A DNA stretch of 9,775 nucleotides from Avichristensenella sp031550455 (GTDB lineage Bacteria; Bacillota; Clostridia; Christensenellales; Aristaeellaceae), in contig JAVBOQ010000037.1 of assembly GCA_031550455.1 (NCBI GenBank), positions 1 through 9,775 of the forward strand, written 5' to 3'. A model generated the notes under the pieces. The model worked only from the letters and a program-made list of their open reading frames with translations. It was not told where the DNA came from and did no database searches. Shown piece by piece: positions 1-6,457 of this stretch (position 1 is its first letter; each line of letters begins with the position of its first letter). The position numbers and the translations under genes are program-made.

Positions 1-1466
1 TGCGCGAGCGACTGCTCGAAAAGTTCCAATCGATGCCGGTCGGCTTTTACCACAAAAACAAAAGCGGCGACCTGATGGCCTACGCGATCAACGACATCGG
101 CGCGGTGCGCATGACGTTCGGGCCGGGTCTCGCGAACCTGATGACGGCTGTATCCACGGCGTTTTTTTCACTGCTCTCGATGACTTCGTCGGTGCATACC
201 GGGCTGACATTCGCGGCGCTCGCGCCGGTTCCGGTCGCGCTTTTCCTGATTTTTTTCATCGGGCGGCTGGTGCGCGAGCGGTTTTCGCGCGTGCAGGCGC
301 AGTTCGCCGTGCTGTCCGGCCAGGTCAACGAAAACATCATGGGCATGCGCGTCATCAAGACGTTCGTGCAGGAGGACGCGCAGGAGCGCCTCTACGGCGA
401 CCAGAGCGAAAAAATGATGGAGCTGAACGTGAAGCTCGTGCGCGCGTCCGCCGCGACGGGCCCGATCACACAGGCGCTGTTCGGCTTGAGCTTCGCCATC
501 AGCATCCTGTACGGCGGGTCGCTCGTGCGGCAGGGTGTGATCACGCTCGGCGATTTCGCGACGTTCAACGCGTACCTGCTGATGATCATGTCGCCGGTCG
601 TCTCGATGGGGCGCGTCGTGAACATCCTGCAGCGCGGGTTCGCGTCCATGCGGCGGCTCAACGCGATCTTTGCCGAGCCTGGCGTCGACCCGAAAGAAGA
701 CGCGCCGGATCCGTCGTTCACGCCAGACCGTGTCGAGGCGCGGAACCTGACGTTCCGCTATCCGGGCGCGGAGCGCGACGCGCTGTCGGACATCTGTTTT
801 TCGTTGCAAAAGGGCGGAACCCTTGGCATCGTCGGCCCGACCGGCTGCGGCAAGTCGACGCTGTTGCACCTGATCATGAAATTCTACGACGCGCCGGAAA
901 ACAGTTTGCTTGTCGGCGGGCGCGACGCGCGCGGCGTGGCGGCGCGGGCGATCCGCGCGAAGACCGGGTATGTGCCGCAGGAAGGGTTCCTGTTCTCCGG
1001 TACGCTCGCCGAAAACATCGCGTTCTTCGAGCCCGGCGCGGACGAGGCGCGCGTGCGCGAAGCCGCCGCGCAGGCCGGGCTGAACGTCGACCTGGATCAG
1101 TTGCCAAACGGCCTCGAAACGATGGTCGGCGAGCGCGGGACACACGTTTCCGGCGGGCAGCGGCAGCGCGCGGCGCTGGCGCGCGCCCTGATCCGCAACC
1201 CTGCCCTGCTGCTGCTCGACGACACGCTGTCGGCGGTCGACAACCATACGCAGCGCGCGATGCTCGAGTCTCTCCGGACATACCAGAAACACTGCACGAC
1301 GATCATTGTCTCGCACAAGCTCAGCGCGGTCGCGCACGCGGACGAGATCCTGTACCTTGAGCAGGGCCGCGTCGCGGAGCGCGGCACGCACGCCGCGCTG
1401 GTCGCGCAGGGCGGCGCGTACGCGGCGCTTTGGGCACAGCAGCGCGGAGAGGAGGGCGACGCCTGA
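1..1466 (+). CDS. ABC exporter half-transporter, degenerate-site subunit (5' end outside window)
   Basis: Membrane and ATPase half of a type IV ABC exporter, probably one subunit of a heterodimeric multidrug exporter (BmrC/TM287-like). The reading frame is open from base 3, before the first internal ATG at 33, and its first residues fit the family's helix 2 region, so the true start lies upstream and roughly 90-100 residues are missing. Hydrophobic segments lie near bases 141-200, 207-270, 483-530 and 564-610. The nucleotide-binding domain follows: Walker A GPTGCGKST (834-860), Q-loop PQEG (Gln 978-980), a canonical signature VSGGQ (1146-1160), Walker B LLLLD ending at 1220, and a switch His in VSHKLS near 1310. 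The residue after the Walker B Asp is Asp (1221-1223), not the catalytic Glu. That is the mark of the degenerate subunit in heterodimeric exporters. The stop codon overlaps the start of the next gene by one base. The substrate cannot be read from sequence. Confidence 0.93.
   Translation, partial: RERLLEKFQSMPVGFYHKNKSGDLMAYAINDIGAVRMTFGPGLANLMTAVSTAFFSLLSMTSSVHTGLTFAALAPVPVALFLIFFIGRLVRERFSRVQAQFAVLSGQVNENIMGMRVIKTFVQEDAQERLYGDQSEKMMELNVKLVRASAATGPITQALFGLSFAISILYGGSLVRQGVITLGDFATFNAYLLMIMSPVVSMGRVVNILQRGFASMRRLNAIFAEPGVDPKEDAPDPSFTPDRVEARNLTFRYPGAERDALSDICFSLQKGGTLGIVGPTGCGKSTLLHLIMKFYDAPENSLLVGGRDARGVAARAIRAKTGYVPQEGFLFSGTLAENIAFFEPGADEARVREAAAQAGLNVDLDQLPNGLETMVGERGTHVSGGQRQRAALARALIRNPALLLLDDTLSAVDNHTQRAMLESLRTYQKHCTTIIVSHKLSAVAHADEILYLEQGRVAERGTHAALVAQGGAYAALWAQQRGEEGDA
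1450..1456 (+). promoter_or_regulatory. Shine-Dalgarno site of the second ABC gene
   Basis: AGGAGGG lies 9 bases before the ATG at 1466, inside the end of the preceding gene. It decides the start: the frame is open upstream to an ATG at 1430, but that ATG lacks such a site and would add an Arg/Gly-rich dozen residues unlike the family. The stop-start overlap (TGATG) suggests translational coupling of the two ABC subunits. Confidence 0.8.
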
Positions 1467-3196
1467 TGGGACGGCTGATCCGTGAACTGAAACCGCATTT
1501 CTCCTCGCTGCTGGTCTGCGGGCTCTGCGTGCTCTTCGCGAACCTCGCGGAGATCGCGAAACCGGCGGTCATCGCCTTCGCGATCGACCGTTACATCGCG
1601 CCCGGCGCGACCGGGTCCGGTGCGTCGCTCTTGGGTTCCGGGCTTTTGTACCTCGCGGTCGCGGTCGGCGGCGCGCTGTTTTCGTACGGCCAGGCGCTGC
1701 TGGTGTCGATCATCTGCCAGCGCGTGCTGCACACAATCCGCGCCAACGTGTTCCACCACATCCAGCACATGCCGCTCGAAGCGCTGGACCGGTTCGGCAC
1801 GGGCCGCCTGATCACGCGCGCGACGAACGACGTTGAAACGCTGTCGGAGTTCTACGCGGACGTGCTCGTCAACCTGTTCCGCGACGCGGTGCTGCTGGTC
1901 GGCATCGTCGCGGCGATGCTGCTGATGGATTGGCGTCTCGCGCTGGTGTCGTTCACCGCGCTGCCGCTGATCGTCGTCATCACGCTGGCGGTGCGCGGCA
2001 GGCTGCGGCGCAACTTTGTCGAAATGAAGCGGCTGATCGGCCACATCAACGCGTTTTTCGCCGAGAACATCGCGGGGATGCGGATTGTGCAGGCGTTCAA
2101 CCGGCAGCGGGAGAAGTTCCGCGAGTTCAAAACGCTCAATGACGAGTACTTTACCAAAACGTTCGTGCAGGTGACGATGAACAGCATCCTGCGCCCCGCG
2201 ATGGAGATCGTCAACTCACTGGCGATCGCGCTGCTCGTCTGGTACGGCTGCCAGCGGATTTTGGGTATGCAGACAGGCGCGTCCGCGCCGCTGGAGATCG
2301 GCGTGCTGTACGCGTTCACGGATTACATCAAGCGGTTTTTCGACCCGATCAACGACCTCGCGGAGAAGTACACGACGGTGCAAAACGCGCTGGTCTCGTC
2401 CGAACGGATCGATTCGCTGCTGTCCGACCCGGCGCAGGAAAAGCTCAAGGACGGCAAGCGCGGCGGCCCCGTGCGCGGCGAAATCGAGTTCCGCGACGTG
2501 TGGTTCGCGTATGAAAAAGAGGACTGGGTGCTGCGCGGCGTCAGCTTCAAGGTCAAGCCGGGCGAGAAGATCGCGTTTGTCGGCGCGACCGGCGCGGGCA
2601 AGAGCACGATCATTCAACTGATTTCGAGGCTGTACGACCCGCAACGCGGGCAGATTCTCGTCGACGGCGTCCCGCTTTCGAAATGGCGGCTTTCCGACCT
2701 GCGCCGCGGTATCTCGGTCGTGCTGCAGGACGTGTTCCTGTTCGCGGGCACGATCGCCGACAACATCCGCATCGCCGAGCCGATGGACGACGCGCGCGTA
2801 CGGGAGGCGCTCTCCGTCGCGCTGGCCGACACGTTTGTCGACCGGATGCCGGACGGCATGCGCACGGAGCTTGGCGAGCGCGGCGGCACGCTCTCGCAGG
2901 GCGAGCGCCAGCTTTTGTCGTTCGCCCGGGCGATCGCGCACGATCCGGCGATCCTCGTGCTGGACGAGGCGACGGCCAGCATCGACACCGCGACCGAACA
3001 GCGGATTCAGCAGTCGATTCTGCGCATCTCAAAAGACCGCACGGCCATCTTCATCGCGCACCGGCTCAGCACGATCGAAAGCTGCGACCACATCTACGTT
3101 GTCGACGGCGGCAGGATCGTCGAACATGGCAACCATGCCGCACTTGTCGCGAAAAACGGCGTGTATGCCGCGCTGCTTAAGGAAAAAGCGGGATGA
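1466..3196 (+). CDS. ABC exporter half-transporter, catalytically competent subunit
   Basis: Second half (576 aa) of the heterodimeric exporter, BmrD/TM288-like in its sequence marks. It has an N-terminal transmembrane domain with hydrophobic segments near residues 13-38, 55-80, 130-175 and 245-270. The ATPase domain carries Walker A GATGAGKST (residues 373-381, Lys379), the Q-loop Gln421, the signature LSQGE (476-480), Walker B ILVLD followed by the catalytic Glu501, and the switch His532 in IAHRLST. The third signature residue is Gln rather than Gly and the fifth is Glu rather than Gln. The partner gene has a normal signature but lacks the catalytic Glu. The pair therefore builds one competent site (this Walker A/B with the partner's VSGGQ) and one degenerate site, as known for TM287/288 and BmrCD. 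It is shorter than BmrD of Bacillus subtilis, so it lacks that protein's extra external insertion. Its last 20 bases overlap the convergent minus-strand gene. Confidence 0.95.
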   Translation: MGRLIRELKPHFSSLLVCGLCVLFANLAEIAKPAVIAFAIDRYIAPGATGSGASLLGSGLLYLAVAVGGALFSYGQALLVSIICQRVLHTIRANVFHHIQHMPLEALDRFGTGRLITRATNDVETLSEFYADVLVNLFRDAVLLVGIVAAMLLMDWRLALVSFTALPLIVVITLAVRGRLRRNFVEMKRLIGHINAFFAENIAGMRIVQAFNRQREKFREFKTLNDEYFTKTFVQVTMNSILRPAMEIVNSLAIALLVWYGCQRILGMQTGASAPLEIGVLYAFTDYIKRFFDPINDLAEKYTTVQNALVSSERIDSLLSDPAQEKLKDGKRGGPVRGEIEFRDVWFAYEKEDWVLRGVSFKVKPGEKIAFVGATGAGKSTIIQLISRLYDPQRGQILVDGVPLSKWRLSDLRRGISVVLQDVFLFAGTIADNIRIAEPMDDARVREALSVALADTFVDRMPDGMRTELGERGGTLSQGERQLLSFARAIAHDPAILVLDEATASIDTATEQRIQQSILRISKDRTAIFIAHRLSTIESCDHIYVVDGGRIVEHGNHAALVAKNGVYAALLKEKAG

Positions 3197-4442
3197 ACAG
3201 CGCATAGCCGGGCGGGCATGACCTGCTGGTCAGCAGGTTGCCGCCGGCCCAATACAGGTTGGTATATACGCCGTACGGCTGATAGTTCGGAAATTCCTCC
3301 TGGACCAGCGCGTTCGTCTCGTCGCTCGTCATCACGACGCGCACCGCCAGCGTGTCAAGGCTGATTTCGAGTATGTATCCAGACTTCAGATCCGCACATA
3401 AAATGCTGCCGCCGTCCCGCGAAATGCCGTACGGCAGCAGCGCGCATTCGGACGGTGTGACGAGATCGCCCAGCGCGTCCGCGGCTGCCGCGGGATCCAG
3501 TTCCTCGGCGAACGGCGCGTCCACGCTGTCAAGATGCAGAATCTTCGCGGTTTCGTATCCCCGTCGGAAGATGTACATGTAACGCGACACGATCACACGG
3601 TAACAAAAAGCGATGCCCGCGCCCGCCTGTTCGCTGTAGTAAAGCTGATCGGGTTCCTGCCCGAGCTGAATGTCGCCAATGTCGATGGTCTCCTCAAGCG
3701 CGCCGTCCGCGCCGAAAAACGCCAGCGCCATATGCCGCATCATCTTGTTCTGCACCCTGTTCTGCTGCGTGAACACCAGATCGGTCAGCACGGCGCCGTC
3801 CGACAACAGTTGCGCGGCGCAGGGCGTGGCTTCCTGCTCGAACGCCGTTTCAAGCGAAACCGGCGCGGGCGTGACTTCCCCGGTCGACGGATCAAGCAAC
3901 GAAACGCCTTCCCAGTCGCCAAGGAGCAAGCGGCCGTCCCCGGTGATGGACGCGGACCTGCATTCCAGCGCGGTCGTTTCCCCGGTGCGCATGTTGACCA
4001 GCGCGAAACCGTTTCCGTTGGCCAGCAGCAGAAGGTCTCCGCGCGTGGCCCGCGCCGTCGGAAACGACAGCCACATGTACCGCATCGCGACCGCGTCAAT
4101 GCCGCCGTACTGTTCGAGCATCGCGGCATTGTTCGTTTCGTCCAGTTTCATTTGAACGGTATCCGTCACCGCCTCCCACGCGCCGTGACGCGAGAGAAAC
4201 AGCGGCGTTTGCTCTCCTGTGACCGTGTCATGCACAATCATGGGAATATCGTATCCGACTTTATCCCGCCCGGCGCTTTTGGTGATCAGAAAGCGGGTTT
4301 CATCTTCGTTTGCGGCGAGGCAATACATGCCCTCTTCAAAATTCACCGGAATCCGCATCCAGTGCGCGCCGGTCGCCTTGGGCGGGGACACGCCGAGCAG
4401 CGTCATCAGGAACGCGAGCAGCAGCGAAACAAGCGTGTTCAT
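3177..4442 (-). CDS. Exported protein with probable WD40/YVTN-like beta-propeller
   Basis: A 421-aa protein of unknown function. Residues 1-20 are strongly hydrophobic (MNTLVSLLLAFLMTLLGVSP), which suggests export or membrane anchoring. There is no Lys or Arg before the hydrophobic core and no lipobox Cys. The rest alternates short beta-like stretches with turns of the kind seen between propeller strands: DTVTGEQ (72-78), NMRTGETT (150-157), DPSTGEV (184-190) and DLKSGYI (351-357). A propeller fold is inferred from this repeat pattern and not from a recognised family. The ATG at 4442 is chosen because AAAGGAG precedes it by 7 bases and it overlaps the MFS stop as ATGA; the frame is open further upstream to 4964, but that stretch is the antisense of the MFS reading. 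It is the second gene of a coupled two-gene unit. It could bind a ligand outside the cell for the permease, but nothing proves this. Confidence 0.8.
   Translation of the reverse strand: MNTLVSLLLAFLMTLLGVSPPKATGAHWMRIPVNFEEGMYCLAANEDETRFLITKSAGRDKVGYDIPMIVHDTVTGEQTPLFLSRHGAWEAVTDTVQMKLDETNNAAMLEQYGGIDAVAMRYMWLSFPTARATRGDLLLLANGNGFALVNMRTGETTALECRSASITGDGRLLLGDWEGVSLLDPSTGEVTPAPVSLETAFEQEATPCAAQLLSDGAVLTDLVFTQQNRVQNKMMRHMALAFFGADGALEETIDIGDIQLGQEPDQLYYSEQAGAGIAFCYRVIVSRYMYIFRRGYETAKILHLDSVDAPFAEELDPAAAADALGDLVTPSECALLPYGISRDGGSILCADLKSGYILEISLDTLAVRVVMTSDETNALVQEEFPNYQPYGVYTNLYWAGGNLLTSRSCPPGYALFIPLFP
3221..3238. repeat. Perfect 8-bp inverted repeat past the ABC stop
   Basis: ACCTGCTG and CAGCAGGT are separated by two bases. 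The repeat lies 24 bases beyond the ABC stop codon and inside the 3' coding end of the minus-strand gene. No run of T follows on either strand, so it is at best a weak hairpin and not a clear intrinsic terminator. No better terminator was found at this convergent junction. Confidence 0.35.
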
Positions 4443-5656
4443 GAGAAATCTCCTTTCGTTTTCGCGAAATTCTTGTCCATGCGGGCCGGGAACGCGTACG
4501 TAACCGCCGCGGCCAGCGTGAGCCCGAACAGCAACCAGTAACCCGAAAACACCGTGCCGTCGCCGGACAGCGCGCCGAACGCGATGCCGACCGCGAACGT
4601 CAGCGCGCGCTGGCACAGCGACATCGCCGACTCGATCGTCGCCCGGGCTTCCGGCGCGGCGCTGCGGTGCAGCGCGCCGTCGCGCGCGGGCTCCATCACG
4701 GAGATCGCGAAATTGGCAAGGCACAGGCCGACAAGCCCCGGTATGCCGCCTGTGGCGGCGGCCAGCAGCAGGCCCAGGGCGGCGCAGCCGAACGACAGCC
4801 GGATCACCGCGCGGTGCGACAGGCGCTTGAGCAGCTTTGCGGAAACCAGCGCGCCGGGCATCTGAACGGCGACATTGGCGGCCATAACGACGCCGAACAG
4901 CGCCAGCGGGAACCCGGTTTTCATAAACTGGATCTGCCAGAACTCGTCCATGTACACATAGCACGCGCCGACGAACGCGGCGTGCAGCGCCATCCGGCGC
5001 ATGTCCGCGTGCGTCCGGAAAAACCGGACCGCCGTGCGGACAATCTCACGGGGCGTCGGACCCGCTTCATGTTCCCGCGCGGTCGCGGTCGGCTCTTTCA
5101 GAAAGAGCGTCAGCAGGAGCGCGGCGGCGCAGCAGCCGGCGGATATCCAGTACGGCGTCGTCAGCCCGAACTGCTCGGCGATCGCGGCCCCGCCAAAGCC
5201 GCCGATCAGCGCGGCCGCGTTCCGCGTCACGGACAGCCGTCCCAGCGTCCGCTCGAAAGCGTCGGCCCTGCCGCGCGCGGTCATCGTGTCGAACAAAAGC
5301 GCGTTCCATGCGCCGCTCATGCACGCGCCGCCGACCGCAGCGGTCAGCGCCGACAGTCCGAACAGCCAGAAACCCTCGGCGAAAATCAGAATGCCGAACT
5401 CGAGCACGCCGCTCAGCGCGCCGACCAGCAGCAGCGGCTTGCGCCCGAACCGGTCGGCCAGCACGCCGGACGGGATTTCCAGCGCGGCGACGGCCAGCGC
5501 GTACAGCATCTCCGTGTACACGACGTACAGCACCGTCATGCCGCGCTCGAGCGCAAACAACCGCTCAATGACATAGGCAAAGATAAAGTGTTGGAAGAAA
5601 GTAATGGCGAACAGCAGCGGAATGTTCCGCCTGTATGCGTCCTGATTTGTTTGCAT
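4439..5656 (-). CDS. Major facilitator superfamily permease
   Basis: A 405-aa integral membrane transporter of the MFS, with many hydrophobic segments spread over its length and a size normal for a 12-helix member. The loop between helices 2 and 3 carries the family signature, visible as GVLADRFGRK (residues 64-73: Gly64, Asp68, Gly71, Arg72). It is preceded by EIPSG, as in many drug-exporter-like bacterial MFS proteins. A second, weaker loop motif appears as SAKLLKRLSHRAVIRLS in the second half. The ATG at 5656 has a poor ribosome site (GGGGG, 7 bases upstream), yet the N-terminus fits the family well. Its stop overlaps the next start as ATGA (4439-4442), so the two genes form an operon. The likely promoter is near 5954-5982, giving a leader of about 290 bases that contains the palindromic element. 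Substrate and transport direction are unknown. Confidence 0.92.
   Translation of the reverse strand: MQTNQDAYRRNIPLLFAITFFQHFIFAYVIERLFALERGMTVLYVVYTEMLYALAVAALEIPSGVLADRFGRKPLLLVGALSGVLEFGILIFAEGFWLFGLSALTAAVGGACMSGAWNALLFDTMTARGRADAFERTLGRLSVTRNAAALIGGFGGAAIAEQFGLTTPYWISAGCCAAALLLTLFLKEPTATAREHEAGPTPREIVRTAVRFFRTHADMRRMALHAAFVGACYVYMDEFWQIQFMKTGFPLALFGVVMAANVAVQMPGALVSAKLLKRLSHRAVIRLSFGCAALGLLLAAATGGIPGLVGLCLANFAISVMEPARDGALHRSAAPEARATIESAMSLCQRALTFAVGIAFGALSGDGTVFSGYWLLFGLTLAAAVTYAFPARMDKNFAKTKGDFS
4450..4456 (-). promoter_or_regulatory. Shine-Dalgarno site of the propeller-like gene
   Basis: Read on the minus strand this is AAAGGAG, 7 bases before the ATG at 4442. It fixes the start of the exported protein at its hydrophobic leader. 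It lies inside the 3' end of the MFS gene, consistent with coupled translation. Confidence 0.75.
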
Positions 5657-5695
5657 CCCAAAACCCCCATGCTCTTTTGCGTTGATTTCCGTTTC

Positions 5696-5854
5696 ATACC
5701 AATGGAAAATCTTAACGCATCCAAAGCGGCGAGAGATTTTTTCATCCGGCTAGGAGCCGGAACGAGGCGTAGCAGCGCTGCGCCGAGTGGAGAGCGACAA
5801 CGCCGTATGGAAAAAGATCCGCCGCGACGATGCGGTAAGGTTTGGAATTGGTAT
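5696..5854. repeat. Structured palindromic intergenic element (MITE-like repeat or structured RNA)
   Basis: A 159-bp non-coding block bounded by a perfect 8-bp inverted repeat: ATACCAAT (5696-5703) and ATTGGTAT (5847-5854). Inside, nested pairings can be traced by eye. 5711-5721 pairs with 5829-5839 (10 of 11). 5726-5731 pairs with 5820-5825 (6 of 6, GCGGCG). 5737-5745 pairs with 5807-5815 (9, one G-T). Two apical hairpins follow: 5746-5751 with 5755-5760 (3-base loop) and 5766-5773 with 5777-5784 (one T-G). Bases 5785-5806 are left unpaired. Both wobble pairs are G-U only if the plus strand is the RNA; on the minus strand they become A-C mismatches. The block lies between the divergent MFS and repressor genes and would be inside the MFS leader. 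It could be a small non-autonomous repeat or a structured RNA. No short open frame here looks like a gene. I do not recognise it as a named family. Confidence 0.65.
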
Positions 5855-5953
5855 CAAGCACGGGGCGGCGCGCGCGGGCTATGGGATCAACAGGGCGGCC
5901 GAATGGTGTGCATATCGATCCGCCTTTCCTGGTTTGGACTCATTTTGGCGCTT

Positions 5954-5982
5954 ATTGTAGCATAGCGGGAAAAGAACGGCAA
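5954..5982 (-). promoter_or_regulatory. Candidate promoter of the MFS/propeller operon
   Basis: On the minus strand TTGCCG (5977-5982) is followed after 17 bases by TACAAT (5954-5959). A TGC immediately before the -10 box gives an extended -10 element. Transcription would begin near 5947 and give a leader of about 290 bases before the MFS start at 5656. Between the palindromic element and this promoter (5855-5953) I see only GC-rich sequence with no further gene or clear site. Confidence 0.5.
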
Positions 5983-5999
5983 GCAGGCGAAAGACGCGC

Positions 6000-6028
6000 T
6001 TGACAAGATGTAAGACATGCTGTATTAT
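6000..6028 (+). promoter_or_regulatory. Sigma-70-type promoter of the repressor/protease operon
   Basis: A perfect -35 box TTGACA (6000-6005) is followed after exactly 17 bases by TATTAT (6023-6028; 5 of 6 to consensus). Transcription should start near 6035, about 33 bases before the ATG at 6068. The promoter overlaps one operator dyad, and a second lies over the start site, so strong but repressible expression is expected. Confidence 0.8.
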
Positions 6029-6049
6029 GAGTGTAAGACACTGTGTCTT
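6009..6049 (+). promoter_or_regulatory. Two operator dyads, probably for the BlaI-family repressor
   Basis: The 9-mer TGTAAGACA occurs twice, at 6009-6017 and 6032-6040, and each copy begins a dyad of form AAGACAnnnTGTnTT. The second, AAGACACTGTGTCTT (6035-6049), is a perfect palindrome about a single central base. The first (6012-6026) matches in 5 of 7 arm positions. Their centres, 6019 and 6042, are 23 bp apart, about two helical turns. One sits between the -35 and -10 boxes and the other at the transcription start. ACA/TGT half-sites and paired dyads in the promoter are known for BlaI, MecI and CopY. That the gene downstream encodes the repressor binding here is inference. Confidence 0.72.
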
Positions 6050-6056
6050 TTGAAAA

Positions 6057-6062
6057 GAGGTG
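6057..6062 (+). promoter_or_regulatory. Shine-Dalgarno site of the repressor gene
   Basis: GAGGTG, fully complementary to the 16S rRNA tail, lies 5 bases before the ATG at 6068. It decides the start: another in-frame ATG at 6017 falls inside the promoter, upstream of the predicted transcription start, and would add 17 residues unlike the BlaI family. Confidence 0.8.
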
Positions 6063-6067
6063 GGTAC

Positions 6068-6457
6068 ATGCACAAGTCCCAGAGGCTGCCCGACGCGGAG
6101 TTCGACATCATGGAGCTGATCTGGACCGAAGGCGCGCCGGTGACGACATCGATGGTCGCCGACAGGATCGGCAGGGAACGCGGCTGGAAGATTCAAACGG
6201 TCGTCACGCTGTTTAACCGCCTGACCGAGCGCGGCTTCCTGCGGATGGAACGCGGCACGGGCCGCGAACGCGCGTTTTACCCGGAAATTTCGCGCGACGA
6301 ATACCTGCGCATGGAGACCGAAAACTTTGTCGACCACTACCACAAGCGAAGCTACGCCAGCCTGTTAAGCGCGCTGCGGCGTGAGGAACTGACCGACCGG
6401 GACTTGGACGAGCTGGCCCGCTGGGTTGCGGAGGCCCGGGAAAAGGGGCCAGTATGA
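6068..6457 (+). CDS. BlaI/MecI-family transcriptional repressor
   Basis: A 129-aa cytoplasmic DNA-binding protein of normal family length. The N-terminal winged helix is plain: LPDAEFDIMELIW (residues 7-19), the helix-turn-helix region from about 24 to 56 with VTTSMVADRIG and the recognition segment WKIQTVVTLFNRLTERGFL (40-58), and a wing with GTGRERAFYP (63-72). The C-terminal part (about 75-125), rich in charged helices, should dimerise as in BlaI and MecI. In that family the dimer holds its own promoter off until a membrane protease of the BlaR1 type triggers its inactivation. Here the protease gene follows directly with an ATGA overlap, and two dyads cover the promoter, so self-repression is very likely. 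The signal is probably not a beta-lactam, because the partner's sensor domain lacks penicillin-binding motifs and no beta-lactamase gene is present in the window. Confidence 0.93.
   Translation: MHKSQRLPDAEFDIMELIWTEGAPVTTSMVADRIGRERGWKIQTVVTLFNRLTERGFLRMERGTGRERAFYPEISRDEYLRMETENFVDHYHKRSYASLLSALRREELTDRDLDELARWVAEAREKGPV

Noticed and set aside
168..1391. Long open frame (407 aa) on the minus strand across the first ABC gene
   Set aside because: It is the antisense of a gene with full ABC motifs. The translation is Arg/Ala/His-rich with no domain, as expected from GC-rich codon bias.
1097..2044. Open frame of 315 aa on the minus strand over the ABC junction
   Set aside because: It spans the antisense of two real genes, has low-complexity Arg/Gln/Asp composition and shows no recognisable motif.
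3534..4541. Plus-strand frame of 335 aa opposite the propeller-like gene
   Set aside because: Its composition is Arg/His/Gln-rich without hydrophobic core or motifs. The minus-strand reading has a ribosome site, leader and regular turn motifs.
4443..4964. Upstream extension of the propeller-like frame
   Set aside because: The added residues are Arg-rich and are another frame of the MFS gene on the same strand. The ribosome site at 4450-4456 and the hydrophobic leader support the start at 4442.
5536..5745. Small minus-strand frame of 69 aa over the MFS start and the element
   Set aside because: It lies in a different frame from the MFS gene, lacks a ribosome site and runs across stem sequence of the element.
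4667..5965. Plus-strand frame of 432 aa opposite the MFS gene, running through the palindromic element
   Set aside because: The MFS reading on the other strand is convincing. This frame is Arg/Gln-rich, has no motif, and continues into clearly structured non-coding DNA.
5660..6067. Possible tRNA or T-box leader in the structured intergenic region
   Set aside because: No cloverleaf, anticodon arm or T-box core motif could be traced. The fold is a long nested palindrome instead.
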